Of a stretch of 64,000 nucleotides of DNA, positions 1 to 11,979 are shown in pieces. Each line of letters opens with the position of its first letter. The first letter of the stretch is position 1. The translations under genes and the position numbers were made by a program. A model generated the notes under the pieces. That model was not told where the DNA came from, made no database searches, and saw nothing but the letters and a program-made list of their open reading frames with translations. The stretch spans positions 1 to 64,000 of the forward strand of contig NZ_QHCT01000010.1 of NCBI RefSeq assembly GCF_003545885.1, given 5' to 3'. This stretch comes from Leptospira stimsonii (GTDB lineage Bacteria > Spirochaetota > Leptospiria > Leptospirales > Leptospiraceae).

Positions 1-25
1 CGAAGAAAGTAACAAAGACTTTAAA

Positions 26-70
26 AGTGTAACCCATGTCTCTGGTCTAAAGTGTTACCTATGTTCCAGG
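26..70. repeat. Tandem 20-base repeats resembling an IS481-type end
   Basis: Two imperfect copies, 26-45 (agtgtaacccatgtctctgg) and 51-70 (agtgttacctatgttccagg), are spaced exactly 25 bases apart. Repeated gtnacctatgt blocks of this sort are typical of the ends of IS481-family elements. No transposase follows inside the window, so this is either a remnant or the tip of an element lying to the left. The assignment is by resemblance only. Confidence 0.4.
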
Positions 71-97
71 ATGTACATGATCTTGAGTGGAGGGGAG

Positions 98-193
98 CGG
101 TGGCGGGAAAACTCCGGAGGTTTTGCTTTACCACAAGAACAAACTTTTTGCAAGGACAAAGCCCCCTTCTGTATTTGTGGGAACTCCTACAAA
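98..193. repeat. Dispersed intergenic element, copy 1
   Basis: This segment shares ordered blocks with 14553-14644: a gcgg(g)aaaactccgg block, then ctttttgcaag, then tgtgggaactcctacaaa. The order and approximate spacing agree, so the two look like members of one repeat family. The tgtaggagttcc core also recurs, as a palindrome, at 9148-9171. Confidence 0.6.
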
Positions 194-403
194 CTTCTCT
201 CCTGTGATGAGCTCCTCTCTCAAAACAAGCCCCAACGTTCACATACAAAAATCCCGTAGCAAAAGCTCGGTCCGAAGGCTTTGGAAAGGGAAAACTTTCG
301 ATCTTGGACTGGAAATCGCTCGATAAATCGGAGAAAATCGTGGAGTTCCCGCATTTTCCGAGGATTTCTGATTGACCGGAGGGCTCAGACTTTCAAAAAA
401 TAG

Positions 404-420
404 ACCGACGGTCGGTCGGT
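404..420. promoter_or_regulatory. Palindromic TetR-type operator
   Basis: ACCGAC-G-GTCGGT (404-416) is a perfect 6+1+6 palindrome, extended by a further CGGT at 417-420. It ends only 3 bases before the start codon of the TetR gene. Operators of this kind (gaccgacnggtcggt-like) are common for autoregulated TetR/AcrR repressors. Position and symmetry suggest autorepression. No Shine-Dalgarno sequence fits between operator and start, so the message may be nearly leaderless. Confidence 0.7.
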
Positions 421-423
421 TTT

Positions 424-1215
424 ATGGAAAAGGCAAATCAGAACAAACAAAAAGGCAAGGAACGAAAAGAGGACATCCTACAATGTGCTCGAAAATTCTT
501 CTTTTCCAAAGGTTATGATTCGACATCGGTCAACGATATCATCGACGAGCTCGGCATCGCCAAAGGGACATTCTATCATCATTTCAATTCCAAGGAAGAA
601 CTCCTTATGGAATTGACGACCACTCTCTCGGATGAAATCACTTCGGGTCTTCTCTCCGAAGTGGAATCCAGAAATCCTAAAAACACATTAGATAAACTTA
701 AAATAATACACGAACTCCAATTCGACTGGGTGAATAAGAATCCAGAAATGGTTTTCTTCTTTCTAAAAGCGATCTATCTTCCCGAAAACATTTCCCTCAA
801 GTCAAAACTTGAAAAGGAGATGATCAAACGAGATCTCGCCTTTTTTACGGAACTCGTCAAAGAAGGACAAAAAGACGGATCCTTTTCCAATACGATGCCG
901 GCTGAATTTTTGGCTGAATCCATTCTTTCGATCGAAAACGTTCAGAACGAAAAATTCGCGCTCTATATGTTGGGCTTCAACGATATTTCACCGGATCTTA
1001 TCTATGAAAACGGACAATATTCTCACGACCTCTATTCTATGATACTCGGGATCAAAAATCCCTCCGCATTTCCGTTCCCTAAGGAAGAAGTAATAGCCTC
1101 CGCTGAAAACTTACGCAAGTTCTCAAAAGAATTCGAAAAACAAAATCAAACAAAAGACAATGCGAAACAAAAACCTCTCCCGTTTTCAAGCCTGAAAGGA
1201 GGAAAGGCCGAATAG
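424..1215 (+). CDS. TetR/AcrR family transcriptional regulator
   Basis: This 263-residue protein has a clear N-terminal TetR helix-turn-helix at about residues 15-62, including FSKGYDSTSVNDII and the recognition-helix signature GIAKGTFYHHFNSKEEL. The remainder would be the helical ligand-binding and dimerisation domain, with a lysine/glutamine-rich tail of about 30 residues. The gene sits directly behind a palindromic operator, which suggests autoregulation. The next gene is 68 bases downstream on the same strand, so the regulated target may be itself plus the DUF1801 gene, or a distant locus. Ligand unknown. Confidence 0.9.
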   Translation: MEKANQNKQKGKERKEDILQCARKFFFSKGYDSTSVNDIIDELGIAKGTFYHHFNSKEELLMELTTTLSDEITSGLLSEVESRNPKNTLDKLKIIHELQFDWVNKNPEMVFFFLKAIYLPENISLKSKLEKEMIKRDLAFFTELVKEGQKDGSFSNTMPAEFLAESILSIENVQNEKFALYMLGFNDISPDLIYENGQYSHDLYSMILGIKNPSAFPFPKEEVIASAENLRKFSKEFEKQNQTKDNAKQKPLPFSSLKGGKAE

Positions 1216-1283
1216 TCTGATTCTATTTTCGACCGAATACGAACATGCATCTTTTTTCATTTATTCCGATTCCTACATTTATT

Positions 1284-1715
1284 ATGTCTTCGGAAATTCA
1301 TCAATATATCGATTCTCAAACGTCGATACGAAAAGAAAGGCTTCTTTCTCTTCGTACTTGGCTCATCGATACCTTTCCCGGTGTTCGAGAATCGATGAAA
1401 TACAAAATGCCCACCTACCAATTGGATGAGAATTGGATCTCTTTCGCCTCTCAAAAAAACCACATCTCGATCTATCTCTGCCGTCCGGATTCTCTAAACG
1501 AACTCAAAAAGAAATTTCCAAGCCTTCTTTTTGGTAAAACTTGTCTCAACGTTCGAGACAAGGATTCCTTCCCTTTCAAAGCGATTCAAAGTTCCATTCG
1601 TTCCGTTCTAAAGCCAAAGACAAAGTTAAGAATTCCGAATGAGAAGGCGGAGTCCCGTAGAAAATCTATTTCGAAAAAGCTCTTTGAGACAAAATCCGCT
1701 TATCGTAAAAAGTAA
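1284..1715 (+). CDS. DUF1801 domain-containing protein
   Basis: The protein is about 143 residues from the ATG at 1284. The frame continues upstream to another ATG at 1245, but the extension is hydrophobic filler and homologous families begin near [10 protein letters not shown]. The pattern, an N-terminal helix followed by [10 protein letters not shown] and a later ISIYLC strand, is that of DUF1801/YdhG-like (frataxin-related fold) proteins. It ends in a basic tail. Family function is poorly known; some members are called iron chaperones. It lies between the TetR gene and valS on the same strand. Confidence 0.7.
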   Translation: MSSEIHQYIDSQTSIRKERLLSLRTWLIDTFPGVRESMKYKMPTYQLDENWISFASQKNHISIYLCRPDSLNELKKKFPSLLFGKTCLNVRDKDSFPFKAIQSSIRSVLKPKTKLRIPNEKAESRRKSISKKLFETKSAYRKK

Positions 1716-1753
1716 GATCGAATCAATTTTTCCGCTCTAAAAGGTGGATCAGT

Positions 1754-4442
<2,689 letters not shown>

Positions 4443-4453
<11 letters not shown>

Positions 4454-5723
4454 GTTGAAAGTTCTTTTGATCGGTTCGGGTGGAAGAGAAAGTGCGATCG
4501 CCTTCCATCTCCGTAAATCGCCTTTGTTAAGCGAATTGAAGATATTTCCCGGAAACGGCGGATTCCCTGATCAAGAGATTCTCCCTCCGAATTCGTTTAA
4601 CGTTTTATCGAAAGAATCGGTTCAGTCATTTTTAAAACAAAATCCTTTCGATTTTATCGTAGTAGGACCGGAAGATCCTCTCGTAGCCGGCTTTGCGGAC
4701 TGGACTGCGGAGCTTAAAATTCCTACCTTCGGACCGGATTCTTACTGCGCACAGGTCGAAGGTTCGAAAGACTTCGCAAAATCCTTAATGATGGAAGCAA
4801 AGGTTCCTACGGCGGAGTATGCAACATTTACTGAATATTCTAGTTCTCTAAACTACCTGGAATCTAAGAAGATTCCGATCGTAATCAAAGCGGACGGGCT
4901 CGCCGCCGGCAAAGGTGTTACAGTCGCGACTACGAAAGAAATGGCGATCAACGCTCTCAAGGAAATCTTTCAAGACAAAAAATTCGGAGAAAGCGGAAAC
5001 CAAGTCGTCATCGAAGAGTTTATGGACGGACAAGAAGCGTCCATCTTTGCGGTGTCAGACGGAGATTCTTACTTTCTATTACCCGCCGCGCAGGATCACA
5101 AAAGAGCCTATGATGGAGATCAAGGACCGAATACGGGCGGCATGGGAGCCTATTGCCCGGCTCCGGTCGTAACCGATTCTATATTAGAAAAAGTGAAAGA
5201 AACAGTCTTTGATAGAATGTTTGAAGTATTTCGCAAAAAAGGACATCCATATCGAGGACTTCTTTATGCGGGACTTATGATATCATCCGATGGAGAACCT
5301 CGTGTCGTAGAGTTCAACTGTAGATTCGGAGACCCCGAAACACAATGCGTTCTCGCGATGCTGGATGGAGATCTATTAGAACTTCTTTATACGGCTTCCA
5401 CAGGTAAAATCCAGGGAATCCAAGCTTCGGTAAAAAAAGGAGCCGCTACTGTAGTAGTACTCGCCGCAAAAGGTTATCCTGATTCTTACGAAAAAAATAT
5501 TCCCTTAAATCTACCGGAAACTCTTGGTCAAAACACTTATCTTTTTCACGCGGGAACTCTAAAAAAAGATGGAAAAGTTTTTTCATCCGGGGGAAGAATT
5601 CTCGGAGTAGTGGCCTATGGATCCGATCTAAAGAGCTCGGTATCTCAAGCTTATTCCTTCCTGGAAAATATCCAGGCTCCCAAAACGTTTTATAGAAAAG
5701 ACATCGGACACAGAGCCCTTTAA
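4443..5723 (+). CDS. purD: Phosphoribosylamine--glycine ligase (GARS)
   Basis: ATP-grasp enzyme of de novo purine synthesis, joining glycine to phosphoribosylamine; 426 residues, normal length. Visible signatures are N-terminal [12 protein letters not shown], the ATP-grasp core [11 protein letters not shown], and the family motif [11 protein letters not shown]. The usual GGREHA motif has Ser where His is typical. The TTG at 4443 lies inside the valS 3' end; a second in-frame TTG at 4455, just behind aggataag, is an equally possible start. Coupling with valS by overlap suggests co-transcription. Confidence 0.95.
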
Positions 5724-5727
5724 ACCT

Positions 5728-6573
<846 letters not shown>

Positions 6574-6626
6574 ACTCAAACGCGTCTAACGTTTGAAATC
6601 ATCAACTCGATTAAAAAGCAAGAAAT

Positions 6627-7730
6627 ATGGAAGTAAAATCAGTAAAAGAACTCAAGAGAGTTTCCAAAGAATTACAGGAAAATTTTCAGAATCGCTGGAA
6701 ACTCCTAAATCTGGAACAGGACAAGGACCGCCTAAAAGCTCTTAGCGAGAAAGCCGAAGATCCGGACCTCTGGAACAATCCCGAGGAAGCAAGAATCGTA
6801 AGCCAGAAAAAGAACGAGCTGGAAAAAAAACTCACTCCCTGGTTTTCGATCCAGCAGGATATATTAGATTTTCCTGATTTAGTAGATATGACCCTGGATG
6901 AAAAAGGGGAAAACGGAGTAAGCGAACTTTCCTCGGAATACCAAAGGTTACAGGAAAAATTCGAAGAACTCGAATTGCTCGGAGCGCTAAAAAATCCGGA
7001 AGATATAAAATCCGCCTTCATCAACATTCATCCTGGAGCCGGTGGAACCGAAAGTCAGGACTGGGCTGAGATGCTTTTGAGAATGTATATGAGATTCTTC
7101 GAAAAGAAAGGATATCAGTATTCTTTGGTGGATATTCAAGCCGGCGACGGAGCGGGAATCAAGAACGCAACGATACACGTAGTCGGAGATTGGGCCTTCG
7201 GATTCTTAAAAGGTGAAAACGGAGTTCATCGGTTGGTGAGAATTTCACCGTTCGATGCGAATAAAAGAAGACATACATCCTTCGTCTCGGTTCACGTAAG
7301 TCCCGAGATAGACGACGACATCGATATCAAGATCGAAGAGAAAGACATACGAGTGGACGTTTATCGTTCCTCCGGTGCCGGTGGTCAGCACGTCAACACG
7401 ACCGACTCCGCGGTTCGGATCACTCACATGCCTTCCGGGATCGTGGTCGCATGTCAGAACGAAAGATCGCAGATCAAAAACAGAGACACGGCTTTTAAGA
7501 TGTTAAAGGCAAGACTCTACGAGATGGAACAAGAAAAAGCAAAAGAAGAATTGGAAAAGAAGTCAGGAGAAAAGAAAGATATTTCCTGGGGTTCGCAAAT
7601 TCGAAGTTATGTGTTCCATCCTTACAATCTTGTAAAAGATCATAGAACGGATCACGAAACCGGAAACGTCGCCGCGGTAATGGACGGAGAAATAGAACCT
7701 TTCATCTTAGCCTATTTAAAAACACTGTAA
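6627..7730 (+). CDS. prfB: Peptide chain release factor 2 (RF2), single-frame
   Basis: Class I release factor that recognises UGA and UAA. At 367 residues it matches normal RF2 length. The RF2-specific tripeptide SPF is at 207-209 and the peptidyl-hydrolysis GGQ motif at 252-254 ([16 protein letters not shown]). The N-terminal region keeps the helical domain with LxxPDLWN. No in-frame UGA and no CTTTGA-type slip site occurs near codon 25, so the common autoregulatory +1 frameshift is absent. A weak hairpin (6576-6596) separates it from the preceding gene. Start ATG at 6627. Confidence 0.97.
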   Translation: MEVKSVKELKRVSKELQENFQNRWKLLNLEQDKDRLKALSEKAEDPDLWNNPEEARIVSQKKNELEKKLTPWFSIQQDILDFPDLVDMTLDEKGENGVSELSSEYQRLQEKFEELELLGALKNPEDIKSAFINIHPGAGGTESQDWAEMLLRMYMRFFEKKGYQYSLVDIQAGDGAGIKNATIHVVGDWAFGFLKGENGVHRLVRISPFDANKRRHTSFVSVHVSPEIDDDIDIKIEEKDIRVDVYRSSGAGGQHVNTTDSAVRITHMPSGIVVACQNERSQIKNRDTAFKMLKARLYEMEQEKAKEELEKKSGEKKDISWGSQIRSYVFHPYNLVKDHRTDHETGNVAAVMDGEIEPFILAYLKTL

Positions 7731-8074
7731 GAAAATCTGGGCGACTCCTTCCGACTTACAGCCGGAAGGACCGGGCTTGTTTCGCGCTTCGGCTGACGCC
7801 TTCGGTCCTTTCCTACGGAAACGACCGCGTCGCGCGCTCCACATCCCTGTCGCACGACCCATAGGGAGTGCGACATTGAGTTCAGCGAACGAAGTGAGCG
7901 GTCGCTTAAATTTTTACAAAGCAATATTCAGTTCAGAGAAAAATTTACGAATCTCAAAATTAAAACATTATAAAAACTGAATGCAACGAAATCAAAAAAT
8001 CGATTCGATAATTTCCCAGTTTTAGAAGAAAGAAGAGCCAAAACTATCAAAGCAGACACCTGCCTAATCCAAAA
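7731..8074. other. Gene-free stretch with GC-rich dispersed repeat
   Basis: No credible gene. From about 7747 to 7910 the DNA is markedly more GC-rich than its surroundings and contains an inverted repeat CCTTCCG/CGGAAGG (7747-7753, 7763-7769) and another GTCGCAC/GTGCGAC (7849-7855, 7868-7874). No T-run follows, so these are not textbook terminators. The block ending in gcgaacgaagtgagcggtcgc looks like a repeated intergenic element. The remaining 160 bases are AT-rich with no signal I can name. Confidence 0.5.
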
Positions 8075-8260
8075 ATGAAGATTAATCCCACAAAATTCAT
8101 AGAACGAGAAAAGGCTCTCAAAGCATGGCTACAAGAAAAGAATCAAAGTCTTCTACTGGACAAAACGGAAAACCTATTCCATTCTATGCCGAAAGTGAAA
8201 GTTTACGAAAAATTAAAATTCGTTTTAGAATCTACGCTTATCAATTCTTGCGGTGATTGA
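8075..8260 (+). CDS. Possible small hypothetical protein
   Basis: A 61-residue frame with an ATG start, rich in Lys, Leu and Glu and predicted helical (amphipathic stretch in the first 50 residues). No clear Shine-Dalgarno sequence, no domain, and no homologue known to me. It precedes a membrane-protein gene by 27 bases on the same strand, which is its main support. It could equally be a chance frame or a gene remnant. Confidence 0.3.
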   Translation: MKINPTKFIEREKALKAWLQEKNQSLLLDKTENLFHSMPKVKVYEKLKFVLESTLINSCGD

Positions 8261-8287
8261 GAATTCAAAACAAAACAAAGAGAAAAA

Positions 8288-8713
8288 ATGGCACTTCTTT
8301 CCGGTAAAATCAAATACGGCTGTCTCTGGGGAATGTTAACTCCTTTTGTAACGCTTTTTACCTCTATTGGAATTACAATTTTCCTTTTAAAAGACAATTA
8401 CGGAAAAGCGGTCTCCGTCGGGGATTGGGTGATTCTTGCAGGAAAACATCTTCTTCTTTTCGGAGGAATTTTCATTGCCGTGATTCTTTCCTTTTTGATC
8501 GGAATTTGGTTCTCGATCAAAGACTCGAAACCGATCGAAACGCTTAGGATCTTTTGGCCCGTAATCATAATTCTCATCTACTGGATCGCACCGAACCTTC
8601 TTCCCGGACCGGTCGACGATTCGATTGTAGCGATAGTAGTGGGAATCTACCAGATCTATCGATATTTTACGGAGCGAAAAAAGGAAGAGAAGGCGACTAA
8701 CGTTTCATCCTAA
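8288..8713 (+). CDS. Hypothetical integral membrane protein
   Basis: A 141-residue protein with about four hydrophobic segments: near residues 11-35, 48-73, 87-103 and 109-125. It ends in a charged cytoplasmic tail (TERKKEEK). No catalytic motif or named family recognised. It ends 13 bases before the fluoride-channel gene on the same strand, so the two are probably co-transcribed; whether they work together is unknown. Confidence 0.65.
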   Translation: MALLSGKIKYGCLWGMLTPFVTLFTSIGITIFLLKDNYGKAVSVGDWVILAGKHLLLFGGIFIAVILSFLIGIWFSIKDSKPIETLRIFWPVIIILIYWIAPNLLPGPVDDSIVAIVVGIYQIYRYFTERKKEEKATNVSS

Positions 8714-8726
8714 AAAGTTAAGGACG

Positions 8727-9104
8727 ATGAATTTGGAAAGAACCCTTGTTTTAATCGGAATCGGTGGCGCCCTCGGGAGCGTATTACGCTATCTTTTACA
8801 ATATTGGTTTGGGACAATTCGGAGCATTCAACTTCCCTGGGGAACTCTGATAGCGAATCTGTTAGGCTCCCTTTTGATCGGAATCATTTACGCGGTCTCC
8901 GAAAGATTTCCGGATCTGAATCCTGAATGGAGATTCTTTCTTGCATCGGGTTTTTGCGGAGGATTTACAACTTTTTCCACATTTTCTTTCGAAAGTTTCC
9001 AAATGTTAAAAATGGGAAACTATATTCTATTTTTCGCATATATTTCGATAAGCGTTTTCGGCGGGATTGGACTCGCGCTCGCTGGATTTTGGATCGTTAA
9101 GTGA
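8727..9104 (+). CDS. crcB: Fluoride channel/exporter CrcB (Fluc)
   Basis: Small four-helix membrane protein (125 residues, standard length) that lowers cytoplasmic fluoride as an antiparallel dimer. Family signatures are visible: GGALGSVLRY at the start, PWGTLIANLLGSLLIG in helix 2, and GFCGGFTTFSTFSFE carrying the conserved TFST phenylalanine/threonine track. I saw no fluoride riboswitch in front of it or of the preceding gene. Confidence 0.93.
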   Translation: MNLERTLVLIGIGGALGSVLRYLLQYWFGTIRSIQLPWGTLIANLLGSLLIGIIYAVSERFPDLNPEWRFFLASGFCGGFTTFSTFSFESFQMLKMGNYILFFAYISISVFGGIGLALAGFWIVK

Positions 9105-9125
9105 TTGCGTACGAAGCCTGTCTTA

Positions 9126-9171
9126 AATTTCAAGATTTCTTGAAATTGAATTGTAGGAGTTCCTACAATTC
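9126..9171. repeat. Two back-to-back perfect palindromes
   Basis: AATTTCAAGA-TT-TCTTGAAATT (9126-9147) is followed with no gap by GAATTGTAGGA-GT-TCCTACAATTC (9148-9171). Arms are 10 and 11 bases with 2-base centres. They lie between the convergent crcB and serine hydrolase genes, so they could act as a transcription barrier. The second palindrome contains the tgtaggagttcc core of the dispersed intergenic repeat family. Confidence 0.7.
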
Positions 9172-9252
9172 TAAAAGTAAAAATGTATTGTCAAAAATCT
9201 CTTTTCGTGATAAGAAAATTTTTTCGAAATTTTCCCACGAGGCCCACCTCCT

Positions 9253-9269
9253 CCACCCGATTTGGGTGG
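9253..9269. repeat. Short GC-rich hairpin of the dispersed repeat family
   Basis: CCACCC (9253-9258) pairs with GGGTGG (9264-9269). Nearly the same cacccgattt(tc)gggtgg unit recurs in longer form at 14523-14545, supporting a shared mobile or repetitive origin. Confidence 0.5.
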
Positions 9270-9336
9270 GGGCGCGCGAGTTTTACAGGAATACGTCGTA
9301 TCTACGACAAATACGAATTCTTAAGAGAGAACTTTT

Positions 9337-10527
9337 TCATCGATTTACGGCGTCAATGATCTGATCCAAGAGAATTCCTGTTTCAAGAATCGTTTTCGGA
9401 GAACCATACCCGCCCGCTGTCGTTACAACGACCATATCCAAATCCGGAATCACATAGATCAGCTGGCCTCCGTTTCCGAGCGCGGCTTTCCAAGGGACCA
9501 CTCGATCCTGCAAACGTGTTTCGCCGATCCACCATTGATACCCGTAATTCATAGAACTCTCGTCCTTTCGGAAAAAAGTAACGTTAGTCGAAATCTGAGG
9601 TCGAAGAGAATCTTGAATCCAATTATTAGGAACGATCTGCTTTTTTTCCCAGACACCTTTGTTTAAGATCAATCTTCCGATTTTTAGCATATCCCTCGGT
9701 CTAAGGCGCAGACCTCCGAAAGCAAGACCTCGTCCATGATTGTCTTCGACCCATTCAAACTCTTTGATCCCGATCGGAAAAAAAAGCCATTCTCCAGTTA
9801 GATCCTTCAAGGACTTCCCGGTTTTTTTCGAAAGCGCCTCGGCGAGAACGGACGTACCTCCGCCGTTATAGTTGAAAGTTGTTCCTGGATTCTCTTTGAT
9901 CTCTCGATCAAAAACGAATTGAACAAGATTTTTCTTCCAATACAAGCGTGTCTCATCGCTGAAAAAAAATCCGGATCTCCATTCCTCCCAATCCAAGCCG
10001 CTACTCATCGTGAGTAGATGTCTCCAAGTGATCGAATGTCTCCTATCCTCTTTTGGAATTTCAATTTCAGGAAACGAAGTAAGCACAGGAGAATCTATAT
10101 TGTCGACCAATCCTTTTTCCAAAGCGATTCCGAACAGGAGTGAGACGACACTTTTACTTACCGATCTCACATCGTGTAACGTATTTACATCGAAAGAAGA
10201 TTCTCCGTCGAACGGAAGACGAAGTCCATATCGAAGATTCAGAGGTTTATCTTCGCCGTCATGATAGATTTCAGAGATGATCTTTCCTCGGCGTTCGATC
10301 AAAAGAGAATGGAATCCACTTTTTTCAGACGCTGATTCCTTGAGTATCGCGCAAAGTTTGGACGAATCAAAGCCGGATTCCTCCGCATTCGAGGTCTTCC
10401 AAAAAGAATCTGCCTTCGGTTGCGAACATTCATTTACGGAATCTCGAACCGATGTGCCCTTGCATCCGCAAATAATAAATAGAACTAATCCGATGGAGAA
10501 AGAAAGTCGTTTTAACAAGAGCCACAT
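9337..10527 (-). CDS. Beta-lactamase-family serine hydrolase, probable lipoprotein
   Basis: A 396-residue protein of the class C beta-lactamase/penicillin-binding-protein-like esterase family. The N-terminus is a hydrophobic signal ending in FIICGC, a plausible lipobox with Cys22. The catalytic SxxK tetrad reads SVSK at 122-125; a Tyr-containing second motif is FNYNGG near 218-223; a C-terminal GNGGQ near the KTG/HxG position completes the active site. Expected to act outside the inner membrane. Substrate unknown: the family covers esterases, peptidases and 6-aminohexanoate-type hydrolases. Not likely to be a resistance enzyme. Confidence 0.85.
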   Translation of the reverse strand: MWLLLKRLSFSIGLVLFIICGCKGTSVRDSVNECSQPKADSFWKTSNAEESGFDSSKLCAILKESASEKSGFHSLLIERRGKIISEIYHDGEDKPLNLRYGLRLPFDGESSFDVNTLHDVRSVSKSVVSLLFGIALEKGLVDNIDSPVLTSFPEIEIPKEDRRHSITWRHLLTMSSGLDWEEWRSGFFFSDETRLYWKKNLVQFVFDREIKENPGTTFNYNGGGTSVLAEALSKKTGKSLKDLTGEWLFFPIGIKEFEWVEDNHGRGLAFGGLRLRPRDMLKIGRLILNKGVWEKKQIVPNNWIQDSLRPQISTNVTFFRKDESSMNYGYQWWIGETRLQDRVVPWKAALGNGGQLIYVIPDLDMVVVTTAGGYGSPKTILETGILLDQIIDAVNR

Positions 10528-10804
10528 AAGAAAAATTCGATATCCTTTTTTGAAATGAGATCCTCCTTTTGGACTCTCGATTTCGGAAATTGATTTAGGA
10601 ATTGTTTCATTTTATTCGGATATTACAAACTCAAATTCGATTTACGGATGGAACACGCTCCGACGTTTTGATAAAGGATCGCTTCCTAGAATCGAATCCT
10701 TTCTTTCAAAGAATTCTTTGATTTCTTCTTTTTTTCAATCAAAACGAAACTTTCCAAAAACACCGTAGCTCGATCCTGCTTCCGCTTCATTTAACACGTG
10801 TTAT
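10528..10804. other. Upstream region of the serine hydrolase gene
   Basis: No gene seen. AT-rich, with T-runs, and a 12-base perfect palindrome TAACACGTGTTA at 10792-10803 touching the end of the next minus-strand frame. No promoter is clear enough to place. Confidence 0.4.
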
Positions 10805-11125
10805 CTAAAATCCATTAACAGAAAGGAAACCTATCAGGATCTTATTTTGCTTATCGTTTTGAATTTCAAATACGCCGCGAAACTTCAGGAAAACACGTTT
10901 ACCATTCCATTCTTTTCCTTGAATTTCCTCAAATCTCTTACAAAGGAACTTAATCTTTTTTTTTACGAAGGCTTTCACTGATTCTTGAGCCGGATATTCT
11001 GGGAAGTCATCTCTCCGAGAAGAGAATCGGGATTCTATTTTTTCCGCAAGGATTTCTCTGAGAGCAATCGAATTGAAAACTTGCGAGAAACGAATCAGAG
11101 CCTTTCTCTCCGCTTCCCTCCACAA
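10805..11125 (-). CDS. Possible hypothetical protein or gene remnant
   Basis: A 106-residue frame starting at TTG directly behind an in-frame stop, with no internal Met. The sequence is protein-like: a helical, basic first two thirds, then a strand-rich end (KRVFLKFRGVFEIQ, KILIGFLSVNGF). No domain recognised. The lack of any ATG and the adjacent stop suggest the C-terminal remainder of a decayed gene as an alternative to a real TTG-started gene. Confidence 0.35.
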   Translation of the reverse strand: MWREAERKALIRFSQVFNSIALREILAEKIESRFSSRRDDFPEYPAQESVKAFVKKKIKFLCKRFEEIQGKEWNGKRVFLKFRGVFEIQNDKQNKILIGFLSVNGF

Positions 11126-11359
11126 TCAAAATGGAATGTATGGATTTTTCGGAATCTTCTCCGTTTTGCAACGTATTCGAATTTTGATTCGAAACGAGCC
11201 GCTCTTCATTCATCCGAAGAAAATTCTTAGGCGTATTTTACTCTCTACCGAACTTTCGAGTTTTAACGAAGAGAACGATTCATTCTTTCAATCAAACGTT
11301 TGATTCCGTCATCGATTTCTCCTCGACTTCTCGGATTTAGCGGACAATCCTTGTCTCGT

Positions 11360-11959
11360 ATGGAACTAAGCTTTCCTTCTCCCGGAAATCCGATCTTTGA
11401 TTACATTCTTCTCCCTTGTTTTATTTTTCTTTCCAGAGTGACCGACGTATCGATCGGAACCATCCGGGTCATTCTTCTCACTCGTGAAAAAAAAGCGATC
11501 GCGGCTTCTCTCGGATTCTTAGAAGTCCTTCTTTGGGTCATCGTGATCACGCAGGTCATCAAAAATCTAAACAACGTCTTCTGTTATCTCGCCTACGCCG
11601 GAGGATTCGCGACCGGTACATACATAGGAATGATCTTGGAAGAAAAACTGGCCATAGGTTTTTCCCTTCTTCGAATCATTTCCCCAAGAAACGGCGGAGC
11701 GATCGCTGGAAAACTTTCGGACGCGGGTTATCGTGTCACGACCATGGACGGACAAGGAAGCAGAGGACCGGTGAAGATCGTCTTTACGGTTTTAAAAAGA
11801 AAGAAAATTCGGAAGGCTATGGCGATCGTAAAAGAAGTGGAACCCGACGTTTTCTATTCGATAGAAAACGCAAGGAGCACCAACACTGCGGTTTCGGAAG
11901 ATTCTCCAGGACTTCTCAGAAGAGGGATCCTGGAGCGAATCTTAAAGGTCAGAAAATAG
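11360..11959 (+). CDS. DUF2179/DUF5698 (UPF0316) membrane protein
   Basis: About 199 residues from the ATG at 11360; the frame runs back to a TTG at 11300, but the added segment is Ser/Arg-rich and unlike the family. Three N-terminal membrane helices carry the family pattern [20 protein letters not shown] and [15 protein letters not shown]...[13 protein letters not shown]. The cytoplasmic DUF2179 domain follows ([25 protein letters not shown]). Related domains occur at the C-terminus of YitT-type transporters. Role unknown; a small-molecule-sensing membrane protein is a reasonable guess. Confidence 0.85.
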   Translation: MELSFPSPGNPIFDYILLPCFIFLSRVTDVSIGTIRVILLTREKKAIAASLGFLEVLLWVIVITQVIKNLNNVFCYLAYAGGFATGTYIGMILEEKLAIGFSLLRIISPRNGGAIAGKLSDAGYRVTTMDGQGSRGPVKIVFTVLKRKKIRKAMAIVKEVEPDVFYSIENARSTNTAVSEDSPGLLRRGILERILKVRK

Positions 11960-11979
11960 GATTTTCGGTTTCGCTCGTT

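Larger units (their letters stand above)
1..403. other. Intergenic left edge with repeat remnants
   Basis: No convincing gene is seen here. The stretch carries a tandem pair of 20-base repeats, then a dispersed Leptospira-type intergenic element (both listed separately). Small open frames here have no ribosome-binding site, no recognisable domain, and overlap the repeat DNA. Confidence 0.6.

Noticed and set aside
6627..6720. RF2 frameshift site
   Set aside because: No in-frame stop and no CTTTGA-type sequence near codon 25; the gene is continuous.
8260..8726. Fluoride riboswitch ahead of crcB
   Set aside because: I looked for the conserved ggcgatgg...ccgc layout and saw none; the upstream space is occupied by a membrane protein gene.
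10792..10803. Palindrome TAACACGTGTTA as an operator
   Set aside because: Perfect but short, and located at the 3' end of a doubtful gene rather than at a promoter; may be chance.
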